Shown here piece by piece: positions 25,172-33,170 of a stretch of DNA of 47,954 bases. The stretch lies in NCBI GenBank assembly GCA_027069135.1, contig JALXFE010000399.1:1-47954 (forward strand). The letters are read 5' to 3'. The stretch is from Thermoanaerobaculia bacterium (GTDB taxonomy: Bacteria > Acidobacteriota > Thermoanaerobaculia > Multivoradales > JAHZIX01). The position numbers and the translations under genes are program-made. Position 1 is the stretch's first letter. Every line of letters begins with the position of its first letter. Below the pieces are notes generated by a model. It saw only the letters and a list, made by a program, of their open reading frames with translations. It did not search any database and had not been told where the DNA came from.

Positions 25172-25205
25172 GCCACCTTATCTCTTCTTCTTTCAAGGGA
25201 ACTAA

Positions 25206-25221
25206 TAGACCGGTCTAATAT
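25206..25221 (+). promoter_or_regulatory. TetR operator and -10 region before the SDR gene
   Basis: TAGACCGGTCTA (25206-25217) is a perfect 12-bp palindrome that overlaps a -10-like TAATAT (25216-25221). Its right half matches the site in the TetR promoter. Binding should stop RNA polymerase. The leader to the ATG at 25345 is about 115 bases. No convincing -35 hexamer is seen. Confidence 0.7.
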
Positions 25222-25344
25222 ATGGCATTATCCGACCTTTCCTGCCTCGGTCGAGGTAGGGGAGATTCCACCCCATCGACAAGACAACCACACACCACTC
25301 TCAAGATCTAAGAATCCTCGGATTCGATCGAAAGGAAGCTAGCT

Positions 25345-26094
25345 ATGTCGAAACTTGCATCAAAAGTCGCCGTCATCACCGGAGGAAATAGCGGTATCGG
25401 CCTGGCCACCGCCAAGGCGTTCCTTGCCGAAGGCGCCAAGGTCGCCATTTTCGGCCGCAACCAGAAAACCTTGGATAAAGCTGTTGCCGACTTGGGCAAC
25501 GGCACCATCGGAGTCCAAGGAGATGTCACCCAAGGAGCCGACCTGGAGCGCCTTTTCTCTACCGTGAAGGACTCCTTCGGGAGAATTGACGTCCTCTTCA
25601 TCAACGCCGGGATCGCTCGTTTCGTTCCCTTCGAGCAAACCACCGAGGAAGTCTTCGACGCCAACTTCGGAGTCAACGTCCGGGGTGCGTACTTCACTCT
25701 TCAAAAGGCCGTTCCGCTGTTGGCGGAAGGTGCCTCGGTAATCCTCAACACTTCGATTACCAACGAGATCGGAATGCCCGCCTCAAGTTCCTACGCCGCG
25801 AGCAAGGCGGCTCTACGATCCCTGGCCCGGACCCTCTCCGCCGAGCTGCTGCCAAAAGGCATCCGAGTCAACGCGGTGAGCCCCGGCCCCATCGCAACCC
25901 CGATCTACGACCGTATGAGCCTGCCGCAGGAAGAGGCCGATGCCCTCGGTCAGCACATCATCTCCCAGGTTCCTCTCGGTCGTTTCGGTACCTCGGAGGA
26001 GCTCGCCAACGTCGTCACCTTCCTCGCCAGTGCTGAGTCCTCCTACGTGGTCGGAGCGGAATGGGTCGTCGACGGGGGCATGTCTCAACTCTGA
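25345..26094 (+). CDS. Short-chain dehydrogenase/reductase (SDR)
   Basis: A 249-residue classical SDR oxidoreductase. The cofactor motif TGGNSGIG is at residues 12-19, NAG at 87-89, and the catalytic Ser137, Tyr150 and Lys154 in NTSITN and SYAASK; SPGPIATPI follows. GRNQ after the second strand, with no acidic residue there, favours NADP(H) over NAD(H). The substrate is unknown; these TetR-linked SDRs often reduce reactive carbonyls or quinones. AAAGGAAG precedes the ATG. It is under the palindrome at 25206 and followed by a terminator. Confidence 0.93.
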   Translation: MSKLASKVAVITGGNSGIGLATAKAFLAEGAKVAIFGRNQKTLDKAVADLGNGTIGVQGDVTQGADLERLFSTVKDSFGRIDVLFINAGIARFVPFEQTTEEVFDANFGVNVRGAYFTLQKAVPLLAEGASVILNTSITNEIGMPASSSYAASKAALRSLARTLSAELLPKGIRVNAVSPGPIATPIYDRMSLPQEEADALGQHIISQVPLGRFGTSEELANVVTFLASAESSYVVGAEWVVDGGMSQL

Positions 26095-26126
26095 TCCATC
26101 TTCACCCACGTACTTCAACCACATCG

Positions 26127-26158
26127 CGGGCGGCAAGTCGACTTGCCGCCCGTTGTTT
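26127..26158 (+). terminator. Terminator after the SDR gene
   Basis: CGGGCGGCAAGTC (26127-26139) and GACTTGCCGCCCG (26140-26152) form a perfect 26-bp palindrome followed by TTGTTTCT. It stops SDR transcription. The TTGTTT tail (26153-26158) lies 19 bases before the TATACT of the next gene and might double as its -35 box. Confidence 0.7.
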
Positions 26159-26177
26159 CTCCTCCCGGGCCTTCCCC

Positions 26178-26183
26178 TATACT
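26178..26183 (+). promoter_or_regulatory. Candidate -10 box for leaderless nuclease-helicase mRNA
   Basis: TATACT ends six bases before the ATG at 26190, with no Shine-Dalgarno sequence between. It is the best of three such boxes in the window. Confidence 0.5.
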
Positions 26184-26189
26184 CCGCCC

Positions 26190-28616
26190 ATGGCGCCCCG
26201 CATCGACCCGGAAGCAAAGACGATTGATTTGGCCGTCGCCGACCTCTTGGAAGTGCGCCTGCTGCGCAGCCTCGGCTTCTCCAACCGCGGCGGCTACGAA
26301 CGGATGTGGCTCGGCCAGGCCATCCACAGCCGCTATCAGGAGCAGGCTCTCGAGCTGGACCCGACCTATCGCCGGGAAGTCTCCCTCCTCTTGGAGCTCG
26401 AGCACAAGGGCTGGACCGTGCGCTTGCGAGGACGTCTCGACGGGCTCCGCCGAGACGCCCAGGGCCTGCGAATCGTCGAGGAAATCAAGTCGGTGCGCCG
26501 GGGCGGCCAGCTGCCCCCCACCACCAAGGAGCTCTACCAACGCCAGGCCTTGCTCTACGCCTGGATGCTCCATCGGCTGGAAGACGTGGAGGTCCGAGCC
26601 GAGCTGATCCTGATCGAGATCGGTAGCGACGCGATGGATCGCCAGGAGGTCCCGGGGGATCTGCGCGGCATCGAGGTCTCTGTGCTGCGCAAGATCGACG
26701 AGATCTTGCGAGCTCTCGAAGCGAAACAGGAAGCCCTCGAATCCCGCCGTGCAGCGGCTCGGATCATGAGCTTTCCGTTCCCAGAAACCCGGCCCGGGCA
26801 AGACGAAATCCTGGCCGCCGTCGAGACCGCCCTCGACCACCGGGAGCACCTCTTGTTGGAGGCCACCACCGGCATCGGCAAGACCGTAGCGACCCTCTAC
26901 CCCGCCCTCAAGTACTGCCTGACGCACGGCAAGCGCCTCTTCGTCCTCACCGCCAAGACCCTGCAGCAGGAGATGGTGACCACCGTCCTCGAAATGCTCG
27001 ACCAGCACCGAGCCTTCCATGCGCTGCGCCTCAAGGCGAAGGCGAAGATGTGCGCCAACGACCAGATCATCTGCCACGAAGAATATTGTCCCTACGCCAA
27101 GGACTATTACTCCAAGCTCCAGGCTTCGGCGATCATCGACAGCCTCCTCGATGCCCATTCGACTCTCGACCCGCAGGCGATTTTCACGGCGGCTCGGGAG
27201 GTGGAGGTCTGCCCCTTCGAGGTCAGCCTCGAGCTGGGAGAGCACGTCCAGGTCACCGTTTGCGACTACAACTATGTTTTCGATCCCTATGTCGCTCTGT
27301 CGGACTTCGGCCCGGACACGGACCTGCATGATGTCGTCCTCGTCATCGACGAGATCCACAATCTCGTCGGCCGCGGGCGTGGGTACTACAGCCCGGAGCT
27401 GGGCGCCGCCACTGCCCGCCAGACTGCTGAGCTCCTCGCTCGGGGGGGAGACCCTATCCATCTGGACATCGAGAATCTCTGCCTTTCCTTGGCGGCCCTC
27501 ATCGAAGAAATCGTCGCCGACACCCTGGGAGACGAGGAATCCCGAGACGGTGCCGAAGAAGTACGATTGCCGGAAGACCGGCTCTCCCGCCTGCGCCCGG
27601 ACTTCGATGCCTGTTTCATCGACTATCTGGAGTACCGCCGCGAGACCAAGACCATGCGAGCCGAGGATCCCTTCGTGGATCTTTATTTCTCCTTCCTGCG
27701 CTTCCTCAACTGTTTGGCGCTCTACGACGAGACCTTCAGCCATTGCGTGGAACGGCGGGGCGGGAGCGGTTGGTTTCGAATCCTATGCAAGGATCCGAGC
27801 CGCTTCCTCGGGGCTGTGATTCGCCGAGCTCACTCCGTCATCGGCCTCTCGGCGACCCTCTCACCCCCGGATTTCTACCGCGACCTCTTGGGATTCGAGG
27901 CCGGTCGTACGGCGGCCGTCGCCATCTCGAACCCCTTCCCCAAAGAGAGACGACGCCTGGTCATCGACGCCAGCATCGCTACGACCTGGCGGGAACGGCC
28001 GCAGAATTATCCGAAGATCGCTCTACGGCTCGCGGACTTCGCCGAGTCCGTTCCGGGCAACTGCCTGGCTCTCTTCCCCAGCTACGCCTTCCTCGCCCAG
28101 GTAGCGGGCATGTTGCAGCTGGACTCCAAGCGGGTCCTCCTGCAACAGCGGGCCGACGGAGACCGGGAGCGGGACGAGATTCTGGAAACTCTTCGCTCAG
28201 CGCTCTTCGGGGACATCTTGCTCCTGGCGGTCGCTGGCGGGGTCTTTGCCGAAGGGGTGGACTACCCGGGGGATATGCTGAAGGCGGTCGCCGTCGTCGG
28301 TCCGTGCCTGCCGGCGGTGAGCCTCGAGCAGCACCTCCTCAAGGAGTATTACGACGAACGATTCGAGAAAGGCTTCGAGTATTCTTTTGTCGTTCCCGGC
28401 ATGACCCGGGTCGTACAGGCAGCCGGGCGATTGATCCGCTCGCCGCAGGATCAGGGGGTCATCGCTCTCTTCGACCGGCGCTTCCTCCATCGCCCCTACA
28501 AGACTCACCTGCCGGCGGATTGGCTGCCTAAAGAGGGCATCAAGGCCATGGTCGGTACTCCTGCGACGGTAGCTCGGGAGTTCTTCGCCACGCTCGAAGA
28601 GCCGGAGCCTTCCTGA
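26190..28616 (+). CDS. RecB-like nuclease fused to XPD/DinG-like helicase
   Basis: An 808-residue protein with two enzymes in one chain. Residues about 1-150 look like a RecB/Cas4-type PD-(D/E)xK nuclease: His46 (GQAIH), Asp84 (GRLDGL), Glu98-x-Lys100 (VEEIKS) and QALLY (119-123), all in the right order. Residues about 195-800 form a superfamily 2 helicase of the XPD/DinG kind: Walker A ATTGIGKT (Lys231), DEIH box (387-390), GLSATLSPPDFY, and a late TRVVQAAGRLIRS motif VI. Cys288, Cys295, Cys300 and Cys341 lie between the Walker motifs, as the iron-sulfur ligands do in XPD. It probably processes damaged or recombining DNA. The start at 26190 follows from the -10 box and the domain edge; longer frames reach into the terminator. 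Confidence 0.88.
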   Translation: MAPRIDPEAKTIDLAVADLLEVRLLRSLGFSNRGGYERMWLGQAIHSRYQEQALELDPTYRREVSLLLELEHKGWTVRLRGRLDGLRRDAQGLRIVEEIKSVRRGGQLPPTTKELYQRQALLYAWMLHRLEDVEVRAELILIEIGSDAMDRQEVPGDLRGIEVSVLRKIDEILRALEAKQEALESRRAAARIMSFPFPETRPGQDEILAAVETALDHREHLLLEATTGIGKTVATLYPALKYCLTHGKRLFVLTAKTLQQEMVTTVLEMLDQHRAFHALRLKAKAKMCANDQIICHEEYCPYAKDYYSKLQASAIIDSLLDAHSTLDPQAIFTAAREVEVCPFEVSLELGEHVQVTVCDYNYVFDPYVALSDFGPDTDLHDVVLVIDEIHNLVGRGRGYYSPELGAATARQTAELLARGGDPIHLDIENLCLSLAALIEEIVADTLGDEESRDGAEEVRLPEDRLSRLRPDFDACFIDYLEYRRETKTMRAEDPFVDLYFSFLRFLNCLALYDETFSHCVERRGGSGWFRILCKDPSRFLGAVIRRAHSVIGLSATLSPPDFYRDLLGFEAGRTAAVAISNPFPKERRRLVIDASIATTWRERPQNYPKIALRLADFAESVPGNCLALFPSYAFLAQVAGMLQLDSKRVLLQQRADGDRERDEILETLRSALFGDILLLAVAGGVFAEGVDYPGDMLKAVAVVGPCLPAVSLEQHLLKEYYDERFEKGFEYSFVVPGMTRVVQAAGRLIRSPQDQGVIALFDRRFLHRPYKTHLPADWLPKEGIKAMVGTPATVAREFFATLEEPEPS

Positions 28617-28713
28617 CCTGTCAGCGCATCCCCCCCTAAACCGATCTTGCGCGGCCTACGTAAAGACTATTGAGCGCGGCAAGACCGATAATCTCCTCGC
28701 TTCTCCTCCTCGA

Positions 28714-28743
28714 CGGCCCTGGCCCTTCCAGGGCCGTTTTTCT
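28714..28743 (+). terminator. Intrinsic terminator after the nuclease-helicase gene
   Basis: CGGCCCTGG (28714-28722) pairs with CCAGGGCCG (28728-28736) around a five-base loop, followed by TTTTTCTT. This is a textbook plus-strand terminator, about 100 bases after the stop. Before it, a bulged stem (TCTTGCGCG with CGCGGCAAGA, about 28647-28684) may extend the 3' end structure. Confidence 0.9.
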
Positions 28744-28836
28744 TGCGCACCAGCGGTGCATCTCGAAGAACCTTTCACACCCCGCGCCGTATAGAGCCCA
28801 TGAGAGACGGAAACGGACTCTCTCTCCCTCCTCCAT

Positions 28837-28866
28837 GACCCCGCTTTCGAGCGGGGTCCCTTTTTT
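28837..28866 (+). terminator. Second intrinsic terminator, UUCG-type loop
   Basis: GACCCCGCT (28837-28845) pairs with AGCGGGGTC (28850-28858) around a TTCG tetraloop, followed by CC and six T (28861-28866). It lies about 120 bases beyond the first plus-strand terminator with no plus-strand gene between, so it either backs up the first one or ends a short untranslated RNA. TATAGA at 28790-28795 could be a -10 box for such an RNA, but no -35 is seen. Confidence 0.9.
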
Positions 28867-28899
28867 AAAAGAGACTTCCATCGCGCGTAGCCTGAAAAC

Positions 28900-29364
28900 C
28901 TACCGACGGTTCGGTGCCTGCGAGCTCAAACGCCGGCTCGCCCGGCTCAAGAATCGGCGGTAGAGGTGCAGCTGCCGGCGGTCTAGGATCTCGCGGGTCT
29001 CGAGGACGACGCGAGCCAGGAGCTCGACGCGCTGGGCTTGAATACGCCCGGATCTTTCGACCAGGTCACGAATCTCCTGCTCGTCGGGACGTCTCGCGCC
29101 GAGCTTCTTCCACAATGCGGATTGGACCCGACGGCCCTCCCGTTGGTTCTTCCGGACCTCGCCGAGGAACCGCCTCTGGATCGCAATAAATCGAGATTTC
29201 TCAGATCCTTCGAGCTGCAATCGACGAGCCAGCTCTTCCAAGGTACCCGGTACGTGCCGAGCGGCGCGAGCCGGGGCTTTTTGGTGTAATGCGAGGGTCG
29301 AGAGGATCCCGACATTGATCCCCAGAGAAAGAACGAGAGCTACGACCAAGACCCAACGCTTCAT
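28900..29364 (-). CDS. Periplasmic Spy/CpxP/CnrX-like helical protein
   Basis: A 154-residue protein with one N-terminal hydrophobic segment (VLVVALVLSLGINVGILSTL, about 5-25) and a long, Arg/Glu-rich helical remainder of about 125 residues. Size, topology and context match the periplasmic heavy-metal sensor or chaperone group (Spy, CpxP, CnrX/RskA-associated). The LTxxQ motif of Spy is not seen, so the match is structural only. It overlaps the anti-sigma-like gene by four bases (ATGA), which fixes the start at 29364. As the last gene of the sigma operon, it may sense envelope or metal stress and act on the anti-sigma protein. Confidence 0.75.
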   Translation of the reverse strand: MKRWVLVVALVLSLGINVGILSTLALHQKAPARAARHVPGTLEELARRLQLEGSEKSRFIAIQRRFLGEVRKNQREGRRVQSALWKKLGARRPDEQEIRDLVERSGRIQAQRVELLARVVLETREILDRRQLHLYRRFLSRASRRLSSQAPNRR

Positions 29365-29819
29365 GGGAAGATCTGCCCTTCTGTTTCCATGGTTGCGGGG
29401 TCTCCGGCCAAGGCCTCGACGTACCCTTCGACCAGGGAGAGCTCCTCGCCGGCCTCGGTCCAGGAATCTTCGAAAAGATCGTCCGCCAGTACCAAGGAAG
29501 CCGCACCCGACCCGACCAGGATCCCCGCCAAGGCCGCGGCGGCGGTGATCGCTCGAACCCAGGACGGAGCCATCCGCCAGGAAACCTCTTCGCGGACCCC
29601 TTCCCCTCGGAGCTTGGCCACGACGGCGTTCGAGAAACCCCGTGGGACCGCCGGGCTGGGCGGCATCTCCAAACCGTCCCACAGGCGACTCAGGTCATCG
29701 AAGAACCTGCGGGCTTGGGGATCCCTTGCCAGCCGCCCCTTGAGGGCTTGCTCCTCCGGGGCTGCGACCTCACCGTGTAGCAGCCTCATCAAACTTCGTT
29801 TCAGCTCAGCGTCCACCAC
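29361..29819 (-). CDS. Anti-sigma-factor-like membrane protein without zinc site
   Basis: A 152-residue protein directly after an ECF sigma gene. Residues 1-50 are helical and acidic, like the sigma-binding domain of anti-sigma factors, but the usual H-x3-C-x2-C zinc site is missing. One membrane helix lies at about 87-112 (WVRAITAAAALAGILVGSGA), with an acidic outer tail. Function is inferred mainly from order and topology. Two adjacent GTG codons can start it; GAGGAA lies a few bases upstream. It is coupled to the Spy-like gene downstream. Confidence 0.75.
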   Translation of the reverse strand: MVDAELKRSLMRLLHGEVAAPEEQALKGRLARDPQARRFFDDLSRLWDGLEMPPSPAVPRGFSNAVVAKLRGEGVREEVSWRMAPSWVRAITAAAALAGILVGSGAASLVLADDLFEDSWTEAGEELSLVEGYVEALAGDPATMETEGQIFP

Positions 29820-29867
29820 GTTTCCTCACTTCCATCCCGGGGCTTGAACCCTCGTCCTTGGAACCCT

Positions 29868-30461
29868 TCAAGAGTACTTTTCCTGCGCTCGCTCAAGATT
29901 TCGCATGGCGCGAAAGAGCCGGCTTTCGACGGCGCTCTCGCTGATCTGCATCACTTCAGCGATCTGGCGGTAGGACAGGCCCTCAAACTTCGCCAACACG
30001 AGGACGCCTCTTTGCCCCGGTGGCAGGCTCCGAATCGCTCGCCGGGTCCAACGCCAACGGGCGCGGGCCTCGAGCTGTCGTTCCGGATCCGGAGCCAGAT
30101 CCTCCGGTTTCCACTCGCGGGACTCCTCGCCCTCCGGGGGGCCGAGACCGACAAATTGAACAATTTTCCGCCGTCGCAACTTATTCAAGCAGTGGTTGGT
30201 GGCGATGCGGTAGATCCAGGTGAAGACCTGGCCCCGGGGTCGAAAGGTCCCGGCCTTGCGGAAGACTTTGAGAAACACTTCCTGCGCCGCGTCGCGGGCA
30301 TCTTCCGAGCTCCCCAGGAGTCGTTCGCAAAGATGGAGCAGGCGGCGCTGGTGCTTCTCGACCAATAGGGTGAAGGCATCCTCATCGCCTTCGGCAACCC
30401 TCGCTAAGATCGCCCGATCCGGATCTGTGAGCTCTTCGCCCTCCCGCTGCACGTGCACCAC
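29868..30461 (-). CDS. ECF RNA polymerase sigma factor
   Basis: A 197-residue sigma factor of the RpoE/ECF type. Region 2 is at about 25-95 (DAFTLLVEKHQRRLLHLCERLL, DAAQEVFLKVFRKA, TWIYRIATNHCLNKLRRRK) and region 4 near the C-terminus (SLPPGQRGVLVLAKFEGLSYRQIAEVMQISESAVESRLFRAMRNL). The linker between them is acidic and somewhat long. The frame opens with TTG at 30470, but GAGGG nine bases upstream favours GTG 30461. It sits 45 bases after the Ser/Thr kinase gene and 48 before the anti-sigma-like gene, so the kinase may well control sigma activity. Confidence 0.93.
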   Translation of the reverse strand: MVHVQREGEELTDPDRAILARVAEGDEDAFTLLVEKHQRRLLHLCERLLGSSEDARDAAQEVFLKVFRKAGTFRPRGQVFTWIYRIATNHCLNKLRRRKIVQFVGLGPPEGEESREWKPEDLAPDPERQLEARARWRWTRRAIRSLPPGQRGVLVLAKFEGLSYRQIAEVMQISESAVESRLFRAMRNLERAQEKYS

Positions 30462-30506
30462 CCTATGCAACCCTCGGCCGGGCAGAATCTTGCGGCAGGC
30501 TCCGGA

Positions 30507-33170
30507 TCAAGCCCGCTGGGCCTCCAGCTGCCGAAGCACGTCCTCCATGGCCGCCGGCCGATCCTCCGGTTCTTTCTCCAGGCAATGAAGAATCAGGCGC
30601 TCCAGGGACGGCGGGATCTCCGGCCAGACTTCCGAGGGTGCCAGCGGCGGTTCCCGCAAATGGGCGGTGATGATCTCCAGCGGGCTGCTTCCCCCGAAGG
30701 GTAGACCGCCGGTGAAGATCTCGAAGAAAACCACTCCGCAGGCATAGATATCGGCCCTGGCATCGACCGGCTTGCCCTTGAGTTGCTCCGGAGCCAGATA
30801 ATGCGGCGTGCCGACGATGGAACCCGCGACGGTCTGCCCCTCTTGAAGCCGGTCGAGGGGTCGAGCGATGCCAAAGTCCATGAGCTTCAAATTGCCGGCG
30901 GGATCGATGATCAGGTTCTCCGGCTTGATGTCGCGGTGCAGGACGCCGACCGCATGGGCCGCCGCTAAACCCTCGCAAAGCTGCCGCCCGAGGCGCAGGG
31001 CGGCGGAGAACGGAAGCCTCTCGGTCTGCTCCAGGAGAAACCGGACGGTCATCCCCCGGACGTACTCCATCGAGATGAAGGGAACCTGGTCCACCTGGCC
31101 GAAGTCGTAGGTTCTCAAGACGTTCGGATGGGTGATCCGGCGGGCCAGCTTGAGCTCATCTTTGAGGCGATCCAAGAACTGGCTATCACCCCAAAAATCC
31201 GCCCGCAGAGTCTTTAAGGCCACGAGGTCATCGAGTTCCCGATCCCTCGCTTTGTACACCACCCCCATGCCTCCCGCCCCCAACACCGAGAGAATCTCGA
31301 AACGCTCCCCCAGAGTCGACCCGGGGCCGATCGCCGAAAGGGTCATCTCCTTCTTGGAAGGTGCTACGGATTGAAGCACCGAGGTCCGGGCGCCGGGCAT
31401 GGTGATCTTCGAAGCATCTTCCGGATCCAGGGCGAAAATCGGCTGGGGAGTGAGCAGAGAGGGGCGATTGGAGAGCTCCACGCCGAGTTCCGAGAGCTGA
31501 CCTACGAGCTCCCTTTGAGCTTGGCGAGATACGAGCAAATCCCCCGGTGCAGCTTCTCGCAACAGGCTCTCCAGCTGCTGGACCGGCAGGCCCAGGACCG
31601 CCGCCTCCGGCTGGTCTCCCCAGACCGCGGAGCCCGTCGCCGCTCGTCCGACGGTGATCGCAAAGACCGGTGGCTCGGCTTGATCGAAGGCGTTCTCCGG
31701 CGTTCCCAGCAGCTTATGAAGCTCGCCCGCCGCAGCCAGTGCCCGCAATGCACCTTGGTCACCCTCGAAGCGCAGAAGAACCCGGTGCCCGGCAGCGGCC
31801 TCCACCTTGCCCTGATGGGAGAAGGTCACCGACGTGATCCGGCGCAGATCCTGACTCAGGCGATCCATGGCTTCCGTCGGATCCTTCGCCGTGCGCGGAT
31901 GGGCGTAGCGCCGCATCTCCAAGGCGACCAAAGCCATGTCTTGGGCCGATGCCGGCTTCGCCGTGCCCTTTCGCGAGGGTTCCGGCAGGTGGCGGCTGAG
32001 GTCCGAAACATAGACCTCCAATTCTTTCTTCTCCCGCAGATCGCTCAGCAGGGAATCGAAAGCTTCGCTGAGGCGCCCGACTTCGTCCCCCCGGCCGATG
32101 GAAATCGAGGTGTCGTAGTCTCCCTTCGCCGCATTCTCCGCCGCCGCCGTGAGGTCCCTCAAGGGCTTCAGCGTTCGTCGGGACAATCCATAGGACAGAG
32201 CCAGCGCTGTCAAGAGAGCCCCGAGACCGGCGAGGAGCAAGCCGCGCTGGATCTGCCGGTAGCCGCTCAGCTGCTCGTCCAAGGAGCTGACCCCCAGGAT
32301 GGCGGCCACCGCCGTATCATCCAGATCCTTGAGCGGTGCCAGATAGGCTCGATAGCGAGAGCTCAGCAACTCCAAATCGACTTGGGGGACCGAGGTGCCC
32401 TCATCGAGAACCCGGGTCACCATGCCGCTTCGGTCTTGAAGGACACCCAGGAGCTCATCGGAGTGGGAAGCGTCAAACGTCGAGGCCACGAGGATCAACC
32501 GGCCCTCGGAGCGCAGCAGGAACGAAAGATCTGTGCCGGTGACCTGGCGAAGCTCGTTGGCCAACGCCCCGTCCACAGCGAAGCCCAACACCAGGGTGCC
32601 GTAGACCTCGAAGCCCTGGATCAGCGAAACCGCCGCCACCTGGTAGAGACCGTCCCGCTCGACCCAATAGTCGGCGGCTCCTTCCGGGGAGGGATTCTCC
32701 GTCACCTGCCCGATCAAGGGGACCGCAGAGAGATCTTCGCCGAAGGCGTCCGGACGATTGGTACGAGCGAGAACGACGCCCCAGGAATCGAGCAGGATGG
32801 CGAAATCGAAGCCGTTGTTTCCCAGCTTATCTCGCTGCTCGAAGAGTTGATCCCGAAGCGAGGCCCGGTCGACCTCCAGCTCATCGCCTAAGCCGCCGCC
32901 GGTGGCCTCGGCCACGTAGCTGACGAACACCGGATCCCGGGCCAGGGACTCCGCCATCAGGCGTAGGCGCTCGAGGTCCCGCTCCATGATGGCGCTTTGG
33001 ACCGACGAGCTGCGGCGCAAGGATCGCTCGACCGACTCCTGGGCGACCTTCTCACCCAGGAAGTAGGTCAAGGCCACCGCCGCTCCCACTGCCAACGCGA
33101 CGGCCAACGCTGTGACGAGGAAGATTCGGGCCCCCAACGAAAGCCCCTTGGGGCTCCTAGCGGTAGTCAT
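30507..33170 (-). CDS. Membrane sensor Ser/Thr kinase with degenerate cyclase domain
   Basis: An 887-residue inner-membrane protein. Order: membrane helix 15-38; an extracytoplasmic sensor of Cache type at 39-308; membrane helix 310-330; HAMP at 331-383; a class III cyclase-like domain at about 400-580; and a Ser/Thr kinase at 623-887. The kinase has GAGGMG, Lys653 in VALK, HRDIKPEN (Asp747), DFG (Asp765) and APEQ, so it should be active. The cyclase-like part keeps the fold pattern (VEAAAGHRVLLRFEG, GSAVWGDQPEAAVLG) but lacks the metal-binding aspartates, so it probably serves as a regulator. The start at 33170 follows GAGGAG; it overlaps the cupredoxin gene by 14 bases. It probably signals an envelope stimulus to the sigma factor encoded next. 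Confidence 0.9.
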   Translation of the reverse strand: MTTARSPKGLSLGARIFLVTALAVALAVGAAVALTYFLGEKVAQESVERSLRRSSSVQSAIMERDLERLRLMAESLARDPVFVSYVAEATGGGLGDELEVDRASLRDQLFEQRDKLGNNGFDFAILLDSWGVVLARTNRPDAFGEDLSAVPLIGQVTENPSPEGAADYWVERDGLYQVAAVSLIQGFEVYGTLVLGFAVDGALANELRQVTGTDLSFLLRSEGRLILVASTFDASHSDELLGVLQDRSGMVTRVLDEGTSVPQVDLELLSSRYRAYLAPLKDLDDTAVAAILGVSSLDEQLSGYRQIQRGLLLAGLGALLTALALSYGLSRRTLKPLRDLTAAAENAAKGDYDTSISIGRGDEVGRLSEAFDSLLSDLREKKELEVYVSDLSRHLPEPSRKGTAKPASAQDMALVALEMRRYAHPRTAKDPTEAMDRLSQDLRRITSVTFSHQGKVEAAAGHRVLLRFEGDQGALRALAAAGELHKLLGTPENAFDQAEPPVFAITVGRAATGSAVWGDQPEAAVLGLPVQQLESLLREAAPGDLLVSRQAQRELVGQLSELGVELSNRPSLLTPQPIFALDPEDASKITMPGARTSVLQSVAPSKKEMTLSAIGPGSTLGERFEILSVLGAGGMGVVYKARDRELDDLVALKTLRADFWGDSQFLDRLKDELKLARRITHPNVLRTYDFGQVDQVPFISMEYVRGMTVRFLLEQTERLPFSAALRLGRQLCEGLAAAHAVGVLHRDIKPENLIIDPAGNLKLMDFGIARPLDRLQEGQTVAGSIVGTPHYLAPEQLKGKPVDARADIYACGVVFFEIFTGGLPFGGSSPLEIITAHLREPPLAPSEVWPEIPPSLERLILHCLEKEPEDRPAAMEDVLRQLEAQRA

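Noticed and set aside
26115-27743. Minus-strand open frame of 542 codons
   Set aside because: Antisense to the nuclease-helicase gene, which has all catalytic motifs, and it crosses the SDR terminator. No domain is visible.
28636-28881. Minus-strand open frame of 81 codons in a gap
   Set aside because: It spans both strong plus-strand terminators and shows no Shine-Dalgarno or family pattern.
31371-32891. Plus-strand open frame of 506 codons
   Set aside because: Antisense to the sensor kinase. Gln/Arg-rich composition without domain pattern marks it as a shadow.
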